Source of the DNA: DASYAE01 sp036501535
Lineage (GTDB): Bacteria; Actinomycetota; Actinomycetes; Streptomycetales; Catenulisporaceae
Length of the DNA stretch: 64,000 nt
Direction: 5' to 3'
Assembly: GCA_036501535.1 (NCBI GenBank)
Contig: DASYAE010000202.1
Coordinates: 62,001-126,000 of the forward strand
Shown here: positions 55,918-64,000 of the stretch, piece after piece
Layout: the number at the start of each line of letters is the position of its first letter
How positions within the stretch are numbered: position 1 is the first letter of the stretch
Notes under the pieces: generated by a model
Told to the model about the DNA's origin: nothing
The model's input: the letters and a program-made list of their open reading frames with translations, nothing else
Databases searched by the model: none
Position numbers and translations under genes: made by a program

Positions 55918-57279
55918 ATGTCGATACCCCAGACGCCCGGATCGCCCTACGGATATCCGCCGCCCGGGCCGCCCCAGCCGCCCGCGGTACCCGGCGACCT
56001 GACGGCGACGAAGCCGACAGCCCTTCAGCGCACGCTCGGCATAGTGATGCTCATCGCATTCGTCGGGGGTCTCTACGGGCTCATCATCACCGGCCGCTCT
56101 CTCGAGGTGCTGGCGGTACTCGGGGCGATATATGTAGGAGCGCTGTTGACCGGTGCGCTGAACTACGCGTCCGCGCGGATATTCGGGCGTCGGATCGTCG
56201 CGGTGCGCTGGGCCGGCTTCGGGCGGCAGGTGCGCTACCGCGTCAACGGCAAGCAGCTGATCTGCTGGAACGCCGTCCCGTTCTTCATCTCGGTGCGCGT
56301 GGTGGAGACGGAGCGGAGCCTGGGCCGCGGGCGGCAGGGCACCCGGCTGGCCATGGTCCTGGTCTGGATCGCGCTCGCAGCCGCCGGACTGCTCCTGGCC
56401 TTCGACCCGGGCTCGGTGTACTTCGCCGCCATGGTGCTCTTCGTCCTCGGGCTCGCCGCCTGGTCTCCTGACCTGGCGACAGGTTTGCGCGGCCCGGCGA
56501 GGCTGCTTGCCCGCCTCGACCGGCGCAACGCTCCGGCCCTCGCCGATCCGCTCCGGGTCGCCGCGCTCAATGCGGCGATCGATGCGCAGTTCGGCGACTT
56601 CGAGTCCGCACAGGCCGCCCTGGCCCGGCTCGATGCGGAGCCCGAGGGCGCGGAGGCGGCGGCGCTGCTGCGGATCGACATCGCCTCGGCGGCCTGCGAC
56701 TTCGAGGCGGCGCTGGTACTGCCCTGGCCGCCGGCCGCCCCGGGTGCGCCCGCGCACGTCGCCAAGCTGCGCGCGGCGATGATCGCGACCCGGCGGGCCC
56801 GGCTGATCCTGCTCGCCGCGCAGCGCAGGCCAGAGACGATGCCTTACGCGTTCGCCGAAGCTAGCGCGCTGTTCACGTCGGTGCCGCGGACCGAGACGGT
56901 GGCGCACGGGGGCGCCGAGGTGCGCACGTTGCTGAGCCTGGCGACCGGGAATCCGAAGCGGGCGCGGGGCGCCAACACCGCCGCGCGCGGTTCGGCGAAC
57001 ACGCCGGTGGCCGTCGCCGACGCGCTCTGCGACAGGGCCCTGATCGAAGCCGCCACCGGGGACGTCCGGGGCCGCGGTCGCAAGGCGCTGGTTCATGCTG
57101 CGCAGGTGGCGCCTTGGTATCAGCGGTTGGCGACGGTGCACGGCATGATCAGCCAGGGAATGATCAACACAGCGCCGATGCCGATGCAGGGCGTCCCGAT
57201 GGGCGCGCCGGTCTATCCGCCGCCTGCGCAGCAGGAGCCGCCGATGCCCACTGACCCTTGGGCCGCTCCCCCGGCATAG
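55918..57279 (+). CDS. Membrane protein with C-terminal helical region, unknown
   Basis: 453 residues from ATG 55918. A Pro/Gly-rich cytoplasmic N-terminus (about 35 residues) precedes two transmembrane helices (about 37-90), a soluble loop with FGRQVRYRVNGKQLICWN, two more helices (about 140-185), then about 230 residues of Ala/Leu-rich helices, and a Met/Pro-rich tail. The middle segment may be an ancient peptidase-like or zinc-less module but I cannot assign it. Converges closely on ynfA. Confidence 0.6.
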   Translation: MSIPQTPGSPYGYPPPGPPQPPAVPGDLTATKPTALQRTLGIVMLIAFVGGLYGLIITGRSLEVLAVLGAIYVGALLTGALNYASARIFGRRIVAVRWAGFGRQVRYRVNGKQLICWNAVPFFISVRVVETERSLGRGRQGTRLAMVLVWIALAAAGLLLAFDPGSVYFAAMVLFVLGLAAWSPDLATGLRGPARLLARLDRRNAPALADPLRVAALNAAIDAQFGDFESAQAALARLDAEPEGAEAAALLRIDIASAACDFEAALVLPWPPAAPGAPAHVAKLRAAMIATRRARLILLAAQRRPETMPYAFAEASALFTSVPRTETVAHGGAEVRTLLSLATGNPKRARGANTAARGSANTPVAVADALCDRALIEAATGDVRGRGRKALVHAAQVAPWYQRLATVHGMISQGMINTAPMPMQGVPMGAPVYPPPAQQEPPMPTDPWAAPPA

Positions 57280-57287
57280 CTTCGTCG

Positions 57288-57623
57288 CTATCGACCGCGT
57301 GGCGCGTACATAATCACGCCGACACCCACCAGGCAGATCAGCGCTCCGATGATGTCGAACCGGTCCGGCCTGTAGCCGTCCGCGACCATGCCCCAAAGCA
57401 GCGAGCCGGCGATGAAGACGCCGCCGTACGCGGCCAGGATCTGCCCGAAGTGGCTGTCCGGCTGGAGTGTCGCGACGAAGCCGTAAACGCCCAGCGCGAC
57501 GACCCCGGCGCCGATCCAGCCGATCCCGCGGTGCTCTCGCACGCCCTGCCAGACCAGCCAGCAGCCGCCGATCTCGCACAGCGCGGCCAGGACGAACAGG
57601 GCGATCGAGCGGACCACCGTCAC
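57288..57623 (-). CDS. YnfA/UPF0060 family small membrane protein
   Basis: 111 residues with four transmembrane helices. The family pattern is clear: FVLAALCEIGGCWLVW, GVYGFVATLQPDSHFGQILAAYGGVFIAGSLLWG, DGYRPDRFDIIGALICLVGV. Members resemble small multidrug resistance proteins in topology. GTG start overlaps the merR stop, so it is made with the regulator. Confidence 0.9.
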   Translation of the reverse strand: MTVVRSIALFVLAALCEIGGCWLVWQGVREHRGIGWIGAGVVALGVYGFVATLQPDSHFGQILAAYGGVFIAGSLLWGMVADGYRPDRFDIIGALICLVGVGVIMYAPRGR

Positions 57624-58360
57624 GCCGGGCTCCCGCGGAAGACGGTCGCAGACAGCTGGTCGACCAGCTCCGCCGCCTCGGCCGGGGCGCGCACCTCGAA
57701 GTGGACGAGCGGTCCGTCGAGGTGCAGCCTGAAGTCGAAGAACGGGCAGCAGTGCTGTTCGGCGGCCGCCAGCGCGGCGAGCGCGGCGGCCCGCTCGGCC
57801 GGCAGGTCGAAGCGCACACCGTCCGGGATGCGCGCTGGCGCGGCGCCGTCGAGCAGGCCGCGCCAGTCGGCCGCGCGCTGCTCGAGATCCGCGCCGTCGA
57901 GCGAGCAGGCGATTGGTGCCGCGCGCCAGCGCTCCGGCGACACAGGCTCCGTCGACACAGGCCCCGGCGACGCGATTCCGCACTCTTCATCGCAGCGGCC
58001 CGGCCGGTCCGGCAGCGCGTCGATGCGCTCGAGCGCGCCGCTCAGGGAGGCGGCGAACCCGGCCACTTCGGCGGCGCGCCGCTCGGCCTCGGCCTGCCGC
58101 GCGGCGACCTTCGGCCGCAGACTGGCCTTCACCTCCGAGCAGGCGCCGTGCTCCCACACGCCGAGCAGCTCGGCGATCTCCTCCAGCGCCAGCCCGAACC
58201 GCTTGGCCGCGCCGATGAAGGCCAGGCGTTCGAGCGCGTCCTGCCGGTAGAGGCGGTAGCCGGAGTCGGCGCGCTGCGCGGGCAGCAGCCCCGCGGAGTC
58301 GTAGAAGCGCAGCGTGCTGGCCGGAACACCGCTCGCTTCGGCCAGCTGGGAGATCCGCAT
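57620..58360 (-). CDS. MerR-family regulator, Cys-rich
   Basis: 246 residues from ATG 58360 (MRISQLAEASGVPASTLRFYD, the family N-terminus; a GTG 9 nt upstream is possible). A winged helix-turn-helix is followed by the dimerisation helix and an unusually long C-terminal part. Cysteines occur in EHGACSEV, GRCDEECG, APIACSLDG and EQHCCPFFDF, which suggests thiophilic metal or arsenic/mercury-type sensing. Autoregulated through the palindrome at 58382-58405, and coupled to ynfA. Confidence 0.85.
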   Translation of the reverse strand: MRISQLAEASGVPASTLRFYDSAGLLPAQRADSGYRLYRQDALERLAFIGAAKRFGLALEEIAELLGVWEHGACSEVKASLRPKVAARQAEAERRAAEVAGFAASLSGALERIDALPDRPGRCDEECGIASPGPVSTEPVSPERWRAAPIACSLDGADLEQRAADWRGLLDGAAPARIPDGVRFDLPAERAAALAALAAAEQHCCPFFDFRLHLDGPLVHFEVRAPAEAAELVDQLSATVFRGSPA

Positions 58361-58375
58361 GGTGTCCACGTCCCG

Positions 58376-58407
58376 ACGGTAGACCTTCGACCCGGGTCGA
58401 AGGTCAA
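58376..58407 (-). promoter_or_regulatory. MerR-type promoter with 24-bp perfect palindrome
   Basis: On the minus strand TTGACC (58407-58402) is the -35, TACCGT (58381-58376) the -10, and the spacer of 20 nt holds most of a perfect palindrome whose arm is GACCTTCGACCC (58382-58405). Over-long spacers of 19-20 nt with the dyad between -35 and -10 are the hallmark of MerR-activated promoters. The predicted transcription start is close to the merR ATG. Confidence 0.85.
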
Positions 58408-58569
58408 GCGTCCGCGCAGCTGACGACGCGTCACTCGAGCAGCCGGACTGCGCCGACAGTCCGGTTTAGCCCGGTCGGTTGATGCGATGTCAGTCACACT
58501 GCGCGCCGCCGAGATCCGCGCAGCACCTGCCGGACAGACGTTTCCGCAGGTAGGAGCACTGTAGAGGGC

Positions 58570-58585
58570 TGTGATCTAGATCACG
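58570..58585. promoter_or_regulatory. CRP/GlxR-like site upstream of sdh
   Basis: TGTGATCTAGATCACG matches the CRP consensus TGTGA-N6-TCACA in nine of ten fixed positions; the inner 14 bp (58571-58584) are a perfect palindrome. It lies about 35 nt upstream of the sdh -35, an activator-like distance. Confidence 0.65.
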
Positions 58586-58612
58586 ACCATGACTGTGCGT
58601 GACGGCACATCT

Positions 58613-58639
58613 TTGACATGGGGCGTGCTCCACTAGAGT
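58613..58639 (+). promoter_or_regulatory. Candidate sdhCAB promoter
   Basis: A consensus -35 TTGACA (58613-58618) and TAGAGT (58634-58639) separated by 15 nt, about 60 nt before the sdhC ATG. The short spacer would make it activator-dependent. Confidence 0.5.
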
Positions 58640-58700
58640 GCCTTCCTGCCGACGACGAACGCCGCCCGGCTCCTTCACAGATGCAGGAGCTTGTACTCCC

Positions 58701-59495
58701 ATGACCACCGGTACCCTCTCGCCCGGGAGGGCGAAGATCGACAAGCCCACGCTGCGTACCGACCGCTACTGGGTCTCCCCGACGGTCACCTTCGTGGTCT
58801 TCCTCGCCTTCATCGCCTACGCGACCTTCAGGGCGTTCCAGAACGCGGACTACTACTCCGCGCCCTACGTCTCGCCGTTCTACTCCCCCTGCATCGCCGA
58901 GAACTGCAAGGCGATGCCCGGCGCCGGCGAGGTGCACTTCATCGGCTCCTGGTGGGGCCTGTCCCCGGCCCTGCTCGTGCTGATCGTGCCGCTGGGCTTC
59001 CGGCTTACCTGCTACTACTACCGCAAGGCCTACTACCGCGCGTTCTGGCAGTCCCCGCCGGCCTGCGCGGTGGCCGAGCCGCACGGCACGTACAGCGGCG
59101 AGACCCGCTTCCCGCTGATCCTGCAGAACGTGCACCGCTACTTCTTCGTCCTCGCGGCGCTCTTCAACATCATCCTGACCTGGGACGCGATCCTCGGCTT
59201 CCGCAACAGCTCCGGGGCCTGGGGCCACATGGGCCTGGGCACCCTGGTCCTGCTGGCGAACGCGGCGCTGCTGTGGCTGTACACCGCCTCCTGCCACTCC
59301 TGCCGGCACATCATGGGCGGGCGCCTCAAGCACTTCTCCAAGCACCCGGTCCGGTACCGGGCCTGGACCATCGTGTCCAAGCTGAACGTGCGTCACATGC
59401 AGCTGGCCTGGGCGTCGCTGTTCGGCGTCGCGCTGACCGACCTCTACGTGTGGCTGATCGCCGCGAACGTTTTCAGCGACCCGCGCTTCTTCTAA
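58701..59495 (+). CDS. sdhC: Succinate dehydrogenase membrane anchor (five-helix type)
   Basis: 264 residues from ATG 58701, with GGAG 11-12 nt upstream. Five transmembrane helices (for example VTFVVFLAFIAYATF, LLVLIVPLGF, YFFVLAALFNIILTW, TLVLLANAALLWLY, LFGVALTDLYVWLIA). Histidines near helix ends (HRYFF, HSCRH, HM) are candidate haem ligands. This single-anchor type is typical of the actinobacterial Sdh1/fumarate-reductase-like complex with gene order C-A-B. Confidence 0.85.
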   Translation: MTTGTLSPGRAKIDKPTLRTDRYWVSPTVTFVVFLAFIAYATFRAFQNADYYSAPYVSPFYSPCIAENCKAMPGAGEVHFIGSWWGLSPALLVLIVPLGFRLTCYYYRKAYYRAFWQSPPACAVAEPHGTYSGETRFPLILQNVHRYFFVLAALFNIILTWDAILGFRNSSGAWGHMGLGTLVLLANAALLWLYTASCHSCRHIMGGRLKHFSKHPVRYRAWTIVSKLNVRHMQLAWASLFGVALTDLYVWLIAANVFSDPRFF

Positions 59496-59533
59496 AATCC
59501 CTGGCGACACAAGGAATTCAGGCGAGCAACCCG

Positions 59534-61618
59534 ATGGACACCTACGAGTACGACGTCGTCGTCATCGGCGCCGGCGGCGCCGGACTGCGCGCGGCGATCG
59601 AGGCCAGGGCGCAGGGCAAGACCGTCGCGATCATCTGCAAGTCCCTGTTCGGCAAGGCCCACACGGTCATGGCCGAGGGCGGCGCGGCCGCGGCGATGGG
59701 CAACATGAACCCGCGCGACAACTGGCAGGTCCACTTCCGCGACACGATGCGCGGCGGCAAGTTCCTCAACCACTTCCGGATGGCGGAGCTGCACGCCAAG
59801 GAGGCCCCGGACCGGGTCTGGGAGCTGGAGAGCTGGGGCGCGCTGTTCGACCGCACCAAGGACGGCAAGATCTCCCAGCGCAACTTCGGCGGGCACGAAT
59901 ACCCGCGGCTGGCGCACGTCGGCGACCGCACCGGGCTCGAGCTGATCCGCACGATGCAGCAGGCCGTGGTCTCCTTCCAGCAGAAGGACGCCAAGGAGTT
60001 CGGCGACCCCGAGGCGCGGATCCGGGTCTTCGCCGAGCACACCGTCACCCGGCTGCTCAAGGAAGGCGACCGGATCGCGGGCGCGTTCGGCTACCGGCGC
60101 GACGACGGCGGCTTCGTCCTGTTCAAGGCCCCGGCCGTGGTGCTGGCCACCGGCGGCATCGGCAAGTCGTTCAAGGTCACCTCGAACTCCTGGGAGTACA
60201 CCGGGGACGGCCACGCGCTGGCCCTGCTGGCCGGCGCGACGCTGGTCAACATGGAGTTCGTGCAGTTCCACCCGACGGGCATGGTCTGGCCGCCCTCGGT
60301 GAAGGGCCTCCTGGTCACCGAGTCGGTGCGCGGCGACGGCGGCGTGCTGAAGAACTCCGACGGCAAGCGGTTCATGTTCGACTACGTCCCCGACGTCTTC
60401 CGCGCGCAGTACGCGGAGACCGAGGAGGAGGCGGACCGCTGGTACACCGACCCGGACAACAACCGCCGCCCGCCGGAGCTGCTGCCCCGCGACGAGGTGG
60501 CCCGCTCGATCAACTCCGAGGTGAAGGCCGGCCGCGGCACCGAGCACGGCGGCGTCTTCCTGGACATCGCCAGCCGCCGCCCGCCCGAGGAGATCCTCAA
60601 GCGGCTGCCGTCGATGTACCACCAGTTCAAGGAGCTGGCCGACGTCGACATCACGGCCGAGCCGATGGAGATCGGCCCGACCTGCCACTACGTGATGGGC
60701 GGGGTCGAGGTCGACCCGGACACCGGCGCGTCGCTGGTGCCGGGCCTGTTCGCCGCGGGCGAGGTCTCCGGCGGGATGCACGGCTCGAACCGGCTCGGCG
60801 GCAACTCGCTGTCCGACCTGCTGGTGTTCGGCCACCGGGCCGGGCTCGGCGCGGCCGAGTACGTGGACGCGCTGGAGAAGCGCCCCGAGGTCGCCCAGGC
60901 CGACGTGGACGCCGCCGAGGCCGAGGCGCTGGCCCCGTTCGAGAACGCGGCCGCCGAGAACGCGTACAGCCTGCACGCCGAGTTGCAGCAGATGATGAAC
61001 GACCTGGTCGGCATCATCCGCCGGGAGTCCGAGATGCAGTCCGCGCTGTCCGCGCTGTCCGAGTTGGCGCCGCGCCGGGACAAGGTCGGCGCAACCGGCG
61101 GCCGGGCCTTCAACCCCGGCTGGCACCTGGCCCTGGACCTGCGCAACATGCTGCTGGTCTCGCAGTGCGTGGCGAAGGCGGCGCTGGAGCGGCAGGAGTC
61201 GCGCGGCGGCCACACCCGGGACGACTACCCGGAGATGTCGCCGCAGTGGCGGCGGATCAACCTGATCTGCTCGCTGGCCGCGGACGGCTCGGTGGACCTG
61301 ACGCGGCAGCCGATCCCGGCGATCCGCCCGGACCTGCTGGCCCTGTTCGAGCGCAGCGAGCTGAAGAAGTACCTGACCGAGGAGGAGCTCGGCGTGCTCG
61401 ACGAGGCCGGCGCCGCGGCCGAGAAGACCGAGCAGACCGAGCAGAAGAACGCGGCCGTGCCCGAGGCCGCGAAGCCCGAGGTGGCAGACGCCGAGAGCGC
61501 ACCTGTCGCCGACAGCAAAGGATCTGAGGCCGCCGCCGACAGCACCGCTGCCCCCGACGACGACACCGAAGAGAGCGACGAGAGCAGCGACAGCGGCGCC
61601 GACGAGGAGCGTTCCTGA
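59534..61618 (+). CDS. sdhA: Succinate dehydrogenase/fumarate reductase flavoprotein
   Basis: 694 residues from ATG 59534. FAD-binding IGAGGAGLRAA (about 11-21), His43 in KAHTVMAEGG for covalent FAD, and substrate/active-site blocks EFVQFHPTGM, ESVRGDGG and GGVEVD, HGSNRLGGNS. Residues from about 610 onward are an Ala/Glu/Asp/Ser-rich acidic tail of some 80 residues that is not part of the usual fold. Stop shares one base with sdhB. Confidence 0.93.
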   Translation: MDTYEYDVVVIGAGGAGLRAAIEARAQGKTVAIICKSLFGKAHTVMAEGGAAAAMGNMNPRDNWQVHFRDTMRGGKFLNHFRMAELHAKEAPDRVWELESWGALFDRTKDGKISQRNFGGHEYPRLAHVGDRTGLELIRTMQQAVVSFQQKDAKEFGDPEARIRVFAEHTVTRLLKEGDRIAGAFGYRRDDGGFVLFKAPAVVLATGGIGKSFKVTSNSWEYTGDGHALALLAGATLVNMEFVQFHPTGMVWPPSVKGLLVTESVRGDGGVLKNSDGKRFMFDYVPDVFRAQYAETEEEADRWYTDPDNNRRPPELLPRDEVARSINSEVKAGRGTEHGGVFLDIASRRPPEEILKRLPSMYHQFKELADVDITAEPMEIGPTCHYVMGGVEVDPDTGASLVPGLFAAGEVSGGMHGSNRLGGNSLSDLLVFGHRAGLGAAEYVDALEKRPEVAQADVDAAEAEALAPFENAAAENAYSLHAELQQMMNDLVGIIRRESEMQSALSALSELAPRRDKVGATGGRAFNPGWHLALDLRNMLLVSQCVAKAALERQESRGGHTRDDYPEMSPQWRRINLICSLAADGSVDLTRQPIPAIRPDLLALFERSELKKYLTEEELGVLDEAGAAAEKTEQTEQKNAAVPEAAKPEVADAESAPVADSKGSEAAADSTAAPDDDTEESDESSDSGADEERS

Positions 61619-62367
61619 TGTCCTACAAGGCCAAGTTCAAGGTCTGGCGCGGCGACGACAGCGACGGCGCGCTGCACGACTTCACGGTCGAGGTCAACGA
61701 CGGCGAGGTGGTGCTCGACATCATCCACCGGCTCCAGGCCACCCAGGCCCCGGACCTGGCGGTGCGCTGGAACTGCAAGGCCGGCAAGTGCGGGTCCTGC
61801 TCCGCCGAGGTCAACGGCATGCCGCGGCTGATGTGCATGACCCGGATGTCCACCTTCACGGAGGAGGAGACGGTCACCGTCACCCCGCTGCGCACCTTCC
61901 CGGTGATCCGCGACCTGGTGACCGACGTCTCGTTCAACTATCAGAAGGCCCGCGAGATCCCGTCCTTCGAGCCGCCGGCCGCCCTCAAGCCGGGCGAGTA
62001 CCGCATGGCGCAGGTCGACGTCGAGCGCTCGCAGGAGTTCCGCAAGTGCATCGAGTGCTACCTGTGCCAGAACACCTGCCACGTGGTGCGCGACCACGAG
62101 GAGAACAAGGCCTCGTTCGCCGGCCCGCGCTACCTGATGCGCATCGCCGAGCTGGCCATGCACCCGCTGGACCAGCGCGAGCGGCGCAACGAGGCGCAGG
62201 AGGAGCACGGCCTCGGCTTCTGCAACATCACCAAGTGCTGCACCGAGGTCTGCCCCGAGCACATCAAGATCACCGACAACGCACTGATCCCGATGAAGGA
62301 GCGCGTGGTCGACCGCAAGTACGACCCGCTGGTCTGGCTCGGCAACAAGATCGCCCGGCGCCGGTGA
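61618..62367 (+). CDS. sdhB: Succinate dehydrogenase iron-sulfur protein
   Basis: 249 residues. The [2Fe-2S] cysteines are Cys53, Cys58, Cys61 and Cys73 (NCKAGKCGSCSAEVNG ... LMC). The C-terminal domain has CIECYLCQNTC and CCTEVCPEHIK for the 4Fe-4S and 3Fe-4S clusters. Passes electrons from SdhA to quinone at the membrane anchor. Confidence 0.94.
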   Translation: MSYKAKFKVWRGDDSDGALHDFTVEVNDGEVVLDIIHRLQATQAPDLAVRWNCKAGKCGSCSAEVNGMPRLMCMTRMSTFTEEETVTVTPLRTFPVIRDLVTDVSFNYQKAREIPSFEPPAALKPGEYRMAQVDVERSQEFRKCIECYLCQNTCHVVRDHEENKASFAGPRYLMRIAELAMHPLDQRERRNEAQEEHGLGFCNITKCCTEVCPEHIKITDNALIPMKERVVDRKYDPLVWLGNKIARRR

Positions 62368-62573
62368 CAGCAGCCTGACGCAGCATGGCTTGATGCACGG
62401 CGGCCCGGTGCACGGCGCCCCGACGTCGTTCCGATCGACACCGGGGAGGCCGTACACCGGGCCCCGTGATTTCGCGCGTTTCGTTTCCCGGGGCGAAGGC
62501 CTGGTGAGAGGATTGCCCGGGCGTTACGGGCCGTGACACTCAACGGGACGAGCGAGGAAACGGGAGTTCGACG

Positions 62574-64000
62574 ATGCCGGGAAAGAATCTGACCCGCGAC
62601 GAGGCGGACGAGCGGGCGCGGCTGCTGCGGCTGGACACCTATCGCGTCACGCTGGATCTGAGCGCGGCGCAGCGTCCCGACGCCGCGACCTACCGATCCA
62701 CCAGCACGATCGGGTTCAGCTGCACCGAGCCCGGCGCCTCCACCTTCCTCGACCTGATCGCCCCTCGGGTGCTCTCCTTACGGCTCAACGGCCGTGAGCT
62801 CGACCCGGCGGAGGTCTTCGCCGACTCGCGCATCCGGCTTGACGGCCTCGAGGCCGCCAACACGGTGACCGTCGTCGCCGAGTGCGCATACAGCCGGTCG
62901 GGCCAGGGCCTGCACCGCTTCGTCGATCCGGAGGACGGCCGGGTCTACCTCTACACCCACTTCGAGCCCGCCGACGCGCGCCGCCTCTACGCGGACTTCG
63001 AGCAGCCGGACCTGAAGGCCTCGTTCATCTTCGACGCGACCGTCCCGGCCGGCTGGCACGTCTCCAGCAACGGCGCCGCGGTCGAGCGCGAACCGGTCGG
63101 CGACGGCGCCGAGCGGTGGTCGTTCGCGCCTACCGAGCGGATCTCCACCTACATCACCTCGGTGGTCGCCGGGCCGTATCACGTGGTCCGCGACGAGTAT
63201 TCGCGCACCCTGCCGGACGGCACGACCCTGGAGATCCCGCTCGCCGCGCTTTGCCGCGCCACGCTGGCCGGATTCTTCGACGCCGACGCGATCTTCGACG
63301 TGACCAAGCGCGGCCTGGACTTCTTCCACGAGACCTTCGACTACCCGTACCCGTTCGGCAAGTACGACCAGGCCTTCGTGCCCGAGTACAACATCGGCGC
63401 GATGGAGAACCCCGGCTGCGTCACCTTCGCCGAGGACTACATCGCCCGGTCCAAGGTCAGCGACTCCCACTACGCGCGGCGGGCGAACACGATCCTGCAC
63501 GAGATGGCGCACATGTGGTTCGGCGACCTGGTCACCCCGCGCTGGTGGGACGACCTGTGGCTCAAGGAGTCCTTCGCCGAGTTCATGGGCACGCACGCGT
63601 CGGTGCGGGCGACCCGCTGGACGAACGCCTGGGTGTCGTTCGCCAGCCGGCGCAAGGACTGGGCGTACTGGCAGGACCAGCTGCCGACCACGCACCCGGT
63701 CAAGGCCCGGATCGCCGACCTCGAGGACGCGAAGCTCAACTTCGACGGCATCACCTACGCCAAGGGCGCGGCGGTGCTCAAGCAGCTGGTCGCCTACGTC
63801 GGCGAGGAGGCGTTCCTCGACGGCTCGCGCCGCTACTTCAAGCGGCACGCCTACGGCAGCACCGAGCTGACGGACCTTCTGGCGGTGCTTGAGGAGGCGT
63901 CAGGACGGGACCTGGCGGCCTGGTCGAAGGCGTGGCTCGAGACGGCCGGGGTGGACACGCTCGGCGTCAGGGCACCGGACCGGCCGCACCGGATCGCGAT
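62574..64000 (+). CDS. pepN: Aminopeptidase N, M1 family (3' end outside window)
   Basis: 475 residues visible from ATG 62574, preceded by GGGAG. Gluzincin features: GAMEN at 275-279 for N-terminal substrate recognition, HEMAH at 309-313 and, 18 residues later, Glu332 (WLKESFAE), giving a complete zinc site. The frame is open at the window edge, so roughly half of a typical M1 enzyme of about 850 residues lies downstream. Cytoplasmic; no signal peptide. Confidence 0.92.
   Translation, partial: MPGKNLTRDEADERARLLRLDTYRVTLDLSAAQRPDAATYRSTSTIGFSCTEPGASTFLDLIAPRVLSLRLNGRELDPAEVFADSRIRLDGLEAANTVTVVAECAYSRSGQGLHRFVDPEDGRVYLYTHFEPADARRLYADFEQPDLKASFIFDATVPAGWHVSSNGAAVEREPVGDGAERWSFAPTERISTYITSVVAGPYHVVRDEYSRTLPDGTTLEIPLAALCRATLAGFFDADAIFDVTKRGLDFFHETFDYPYPFGKYDQAFVPEYNIGAMENPGCVTFAEDYIARSKVSDSHYARRANTILHEMAHMWFGDLVTPRWWDDLWLKESFAEFMGTHASVRATRWTNAWVSFASRRKDWAYWQDQLPTTHPVKARIADLEDAKLNFDGITYAKGAAVLKQLVAYVGEEAFLDGSRRYFKRHAYGSTELTDLLAVLEEASGRDLAAWSKAWLETAGVDTLGVRAPDRPHRIA

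Noticed and set aside
58691..59533. In-frame extension of sdhA through the sdhC region
   Set aside because: That part reads sdhC in another frame; the flavoprotein N-terminus with its FAD motif starts at 59534.

Overview
The window is about 72-73% G+C, densely coded, and reads as chromosome from a mycothiol-producing actinomycete. Evidence: two mycothiol-type LmbE zinc enzymes (Mca 33384-34265, MshB 44416-45393), the mca / DUF4307 / greA neighbourhood, an AfsR/SARP-type regulator, DUF4232 secreted proteins, a VanW-family protein, and frequent ATGA/GTGA gene overlaps. I cannot name the genus from sequence alone. No rRNA, tRNA, CRISPR array, insertion sequence or phage gene was recognised.

Layout. 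1-6892 is an accessory-looking left end: the tail of a DUF4143 ATPase, a RhiA-like protein followed by a trypsin-fold protease, a small zinc-ribbon protein, then an overlapping run of adenylate-forming ligase, Acg-like nitroreductase and an N-terminally short Fic protein. 6977-15059 holds recQ, an OsmC protein, a divergent MFS exporter / HxlR regulator pair with palindromic sites between them, a secreted DUF4232 protein, a lipoprotein and a DrrAB-like ABC exporter. 15079-18201 is a large SARP/NB-ARC regulator.

18319-33295 is a cell-surface polysaccharide locus built on dTDP-L-rhamnose. Leftward from about 23028 run three related GT2 glycosyltransferases, rmlA, rmlC and a small membrane protein. 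Rightward from about 23210 run a MOP-type flippase, rmlB, rmlD and another GT2. A polyprenyl-phosphate-sugar-synthase-like GT2 with DUF2304, and two tandem paralogous large membrane proteins of unknown function, complete it. All four rml genes are present but split over two divergent transcription units.

33384-46516 is mostly core: mca, DUF4307, greA, a four-gene ABC exporter plus DesK/DesR-type two-component operon, a VanW protein with an exceptionally long cytoplasmic N-terminus, mshB with a membrane partner, and a protein with a weak prim-pol-like motif. 46597-48819 encodes a predicted pseudokinase and 48900-51068 an S9 peptidase.

51091-53685 is the most interesting regulatory unit: an ECF sigma factor translationally coupled to a one-pass membrane protein with an external DUF4232 domain, followed by a DUF4232 lipoprotein. 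The upstream regions of the sigma gene and of the lipoprotein gene share the same promoter-like sequence, GTGACAACC, 15 bases, CGTCT. I infer an autoregulated envelope-sensing circuit with a non-standard anti-sigma candidate.

The right end has typA, a membrane/helical protein, a merR-ynfA pair with a perfect 24-bp MerR-type operator, the sdhCAB succinate dehydrogenase operon with a CRP/GlxR-like site upstream, and the first three quarters or so of an M1 aminopeptidase N gene cut by the window edge.
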